Assembly: GCA_021787255.1 (NCBI GenBank)
Contig: JAJYMD010000392.1
Coordinates: 1-6,366 of the forward strand
Direction: 5' to 3'
From: Actinomycetes bacterium
GTDB lineage: Bacteria; Actinomycetota; Acidimicrobiia; Acidimicrobiales; RAAP-2
DNA length: 6,366 bases
This document shows, in pieces, positions 6,255-6,366 of this stretch. The position numbers and the translations under genes were made by a program. How positions within the stretch are numbered: the stretch's first letter is position 1; each line of letters opens with the position of its first letter. Under the pieces are notes generated by a model that searched no databases, was not told where the DNA came from, and was given only the letters and a program-made list of their open reading frames with translations.

Positions 6255-6366
6255 TTGGCATCTGATCTGCAATTTTTAGTCGACCAGCTCTCCAACCGGA
6301 TCGGAGCGGCGGCAGTCCTCGAGGACCACGAGCAGCGCGCCATCGTCCACTCGAGCCAGGCGGGTC
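6255..6366 (+). CDS. Partial transcriptional regulator, PucR-like N-terminus
   Basis: An open frame starts at TTG 6255 and runs off the right edge, giving 37 visible residues: LQFLVDQLSNRIG, then AAAVLEDHEQ, then RAIVHSSQAG. This resembles the N-terminus of actinobacterial PucR-type helix-turn-helix regulators, which often begin 'LQ.LVD.LA.RLG..V.L.D...R...HS.Q.G'. Only the N-terminal sensor-like part is present; the DNA-binding C-terminus lies outside the window, so the family call is tentative. A run of seven G at 6240-6246, eight bases upstream, may pair weakly with the ribosome. No ATG or GTG in the same frame lies close upstream. The gene is on the same strand as the operon, 100 bases past its end, so it is a candidate local regulator of hydroxyproline use. 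The first codons are AT-richer than the operon. Confidence 0.55.
   Translation, partial: MASDLQFLVDQLSNRIGAAAVLEDHEQRAIVHSSQAG

Overview
This window looks like chromosomal DNA from a high-GC bacterium, most likely an actinomycete-type organism (Actinomycetota). The clues are a strong G/C bias at third codon positions, GTG and TTG start codons, a remnant of a transposase type common in actinobacteria, and a partial gene resembling PucR-type regulators. No taxonomic marker gene is present, so the assignment is an inference.

Left third (1-1184). This part holds no intact gene. A minus-strand reading frame that runs off the left edge may be the 5' part of a small unrecognised protein. Next to it, at about 312-657 on the minus strand, lies a frameshifted C-terminal remnant of an IS1634-like transposase. 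From about 658 to the first real gene I see no credible coding sequence. This looks like an eroded insertion or intergenic zone flanking the operon.

Central and right part (1230-6154). Four plus-strand genes are packed with junctions of -1, -4 and +1 bases, so they are very probably one operon. In order they encode a DHDPS-family aldolase/deaminase, a two-cysteine proline racemase/hydroxyproline epimerase, a DAO-family FAD dehydrogenase, and a 604-residue iron-sulfur/FAD protein. The last joins a Fer2_4 [2Fe-2S] domain, a pyridine-nucleotide-disulfide-type FAD domain and a BFD-like [2Fe-2S] domain. This set matches the bacterial trans-4-hydroxy-L-proline route. The epimerase (LhpA) makes cis-4-hydroxy-D-proline, and a multi-subunit D-hydroxyproline dehydrogenase (LhpB plus partners) oxidises it to delta1-pyrroline-4-hydroxy-2-carboxylate. 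A deaminase (LhpC) then releases ammonia and 2-oxoglutarate semialdehyde. The last enzyme, a semialdehyde dehydrogenase giving 2-oxoglutarate, and any transporter are not in the window. The most distinctive feature is that two dehydrogenase partner subunits, separate in the Pseudomonas system, are one polypeptide here.

Right edge (6155-6366). Just past the last operon gene is a nested inverted-repeat structure without a T-tract. A same-strand open frame starting at TTG 6255 follows and runs off the window. Its 37 visible residues resemble the N-terminus of PucR-type transcriptional regulators, so it may be the local regulator. The pathway genes are a recognisable system; the fusion and its context are the parts most worth checking.
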